Source: Sphingomonas bacterium (lineage in GTDB: Bacteria > Pseudomonadota > Alphaproteobacteria > Sphingomonadales > Sphingomonadaceae). Taken from it: 5,680 nucleotides of DNA. The stretch covers positions 1 to 5,680 of the forward strand of contig NZ_CAHJWX010000161.1 in assembly GCF_903643065.1 (NCBI RefSeq), written 5' to 3'. This document shows, piece after piece, positions 5,304-5,680 of the stretch. Position numbers and translations under genes: made by a program. Position 1 is the stretch's first letter. Every line of letters begins with the position of its first letter. The notes beneath the pieces are model-generated. The model saw nothing but the letters and a program-made list of their open reading frames with translations. It did no database searches and had not been told where the DNA came from.

Positions 5304-5518
5304 TTGACTAAACGCTGCTGCTTCGGATTAATCTTCTCTAGGCCGATCATTTCGTTGATCGCCACCTGCTTGGCCCCTTCATCCGTCTTGCCCTAATCGG
5401 CGACCATATAGGATGATACCGTCAGAAGGGCCGATTGTGTGAGGTTGAGCGCTTCGAGCACCAGAACGGCGGGTTCGCCAATCTTGTCGAAGCCGATGTC
5501 CGCTTCCGGATGATCCAT
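5234..5518 (-). pseudogene. Small unrecognised gene interrupted by an in-frame TAG
   Basis: From ATG 5518 the frame reads MDHPEADIGFDKIGEPAVLV and on to SSYMVAD at residue 41, then TAG (5395-5393), then resumes GKTDEGAKQVAINEMIGLEK, INPKQQRLVKAANQAL, and ends at TGA 5236-5234 after 94 sense and stop-interrupted positions. A single open frame on both sides of the TAG, with similar hydrophilic, helix-prone composition, argues for one original protein. GGGGTG 4-9 bases upstream of the ATG can serve as a ribosome binding site. The last 15-20 residues (CGSMSNTLPLLHFWDS) are AT-rich and unlike the rest, so the original C-terminus may have been lost by recombination near 5290. It begins 26 bases after the stop of the upstream gene, suggesting an operon. 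I do not recognise the family. A truncated 41-residue product or stop-codon readthrough is possible but unproven. Confidence 0.6.
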
Positions 5519-5544
5519 ACTTTCACCCCGACGGTCACGATGCC

Positions 5545-5680
5545 TCACTTCCCGGCCTTTGCCCCCTGCCTGGTCGCCGCCGGATCGATCGATGGCGCGC
5601 CGCTGGCTGGCGTGCCGGTGTTGGCGATCGAGCCGGTGTCGGCGCGCTTGTCGGTGGCGACCGCGTTGATCGCCGAGGTG
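5545..5680 (-). CDS. C-terminus of an unrecognised protein (runs in from right edge)
   Basis: Forty-four residues are visible, ending NTGTPASGAPSIDPAATRQG and AKAGK before TGA at 5547-5545. The segment is rich in Ala, Gly, Thr, Pro and Asp, low in hydrophobics, and ends basic, as in a flexible tail. The codons are GC-rich and GC-ending like the chromosomal genes, unlike the AT-rich stretch to the left. Its position 26 bases before the small gene at 5518 on the same strand suggests one transcript. The opposite strand is also open here (from ATG 5540) and shares the same third-codon positions, so composition does not separate the two. I favour the minus strand because of operon direction and the lack of a ribosome binding site for the plus-strand frame. 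No function is assignable. Confidence 0.5.
   Translation of the reverse strand, partial: TSAINAVATDKRADTGSIANTGTPASGAPSIDPAATRQGAKAGK

Noticed and set aside
5540..5680. Plus-strand frame starting MPHFPAFAP and open to the right edge
   Set aside because: No ribosome binding site, and divergent from the operon direction. It stays open because it shares third-codon positions with the minus-strand frame. It is not fully excluded; DNA to the right would decide.

Overview
The window looks like chromosomal DNA from a high-GC sphingomonad-type alphaproteobacterium. This rests on the strongly GC-ending codons of the main genes, on a serC of the alphaproteobacterial/Methanosarcina type, on the minus-strand order serC-serA-hisZ, and on GTCAT-ended palindromic repeats between genes. 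The species call is inference from recognition, not from a database search.

Bases 1-3256 hold a minus-strand amino-acid biosynthesis cluster, read right to left. First is serC (phosphoserine aminotransferase, apparently starting at a TTG codon at 3256), then serA (long-form D-3-phosphoglycerate dehydrogenase with an ACT domain), then the first 117 codons of hisZ (regulatory subunit of ATP phosphoribosyltransferase), which runs off the left edge. SerA oxidises 3-phosphoglycerate and SerC transaminates the product to phosphoserine; HisZ belongs to the first step of histidine synthesis. Both gaps inside the cluster are almost filled by structured repeats: a REP-like doublet between serC and serA, and a heptad-repeat hairpin between serA and hisZ.

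Bases 3257-3434 form a divergent promoter region with another palindromic repeat. The plus-strand gene at 3435-4325 encodes a LOG-family (TIGR00730) nucleotide phosphoribohydrolase-like protein, and its stop codon abuts a perfect 9-bp hairpin.

Bases 4326-5680 are different: visibly richer in A+T in the middle (about 4840-5330), with short minus-strand genes, several of them broken. Right to left they are: the C-terminus of an unrecognised protein (5545-5680); a small gene with an internal TAG (5234-5518); about 140 bases of AT-rich non-coding DNA; a small protein with three predicted membrane segments (4776-5093); and, overlapping its stop as GTGA, a coiled-coil plus membrane-anchor gene with an apparent frameshift and an internal TAG (4455-4779). 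I read this as the decayed edge of a prophage or other mobile island, possibly including remains of a lysis-type cassette. No integrase, att site, tRNA or transposase is visible to prove it. I found no clear evidence of a wholly new system; the broken small genes and the structured intergenic elements deserve the closest look.
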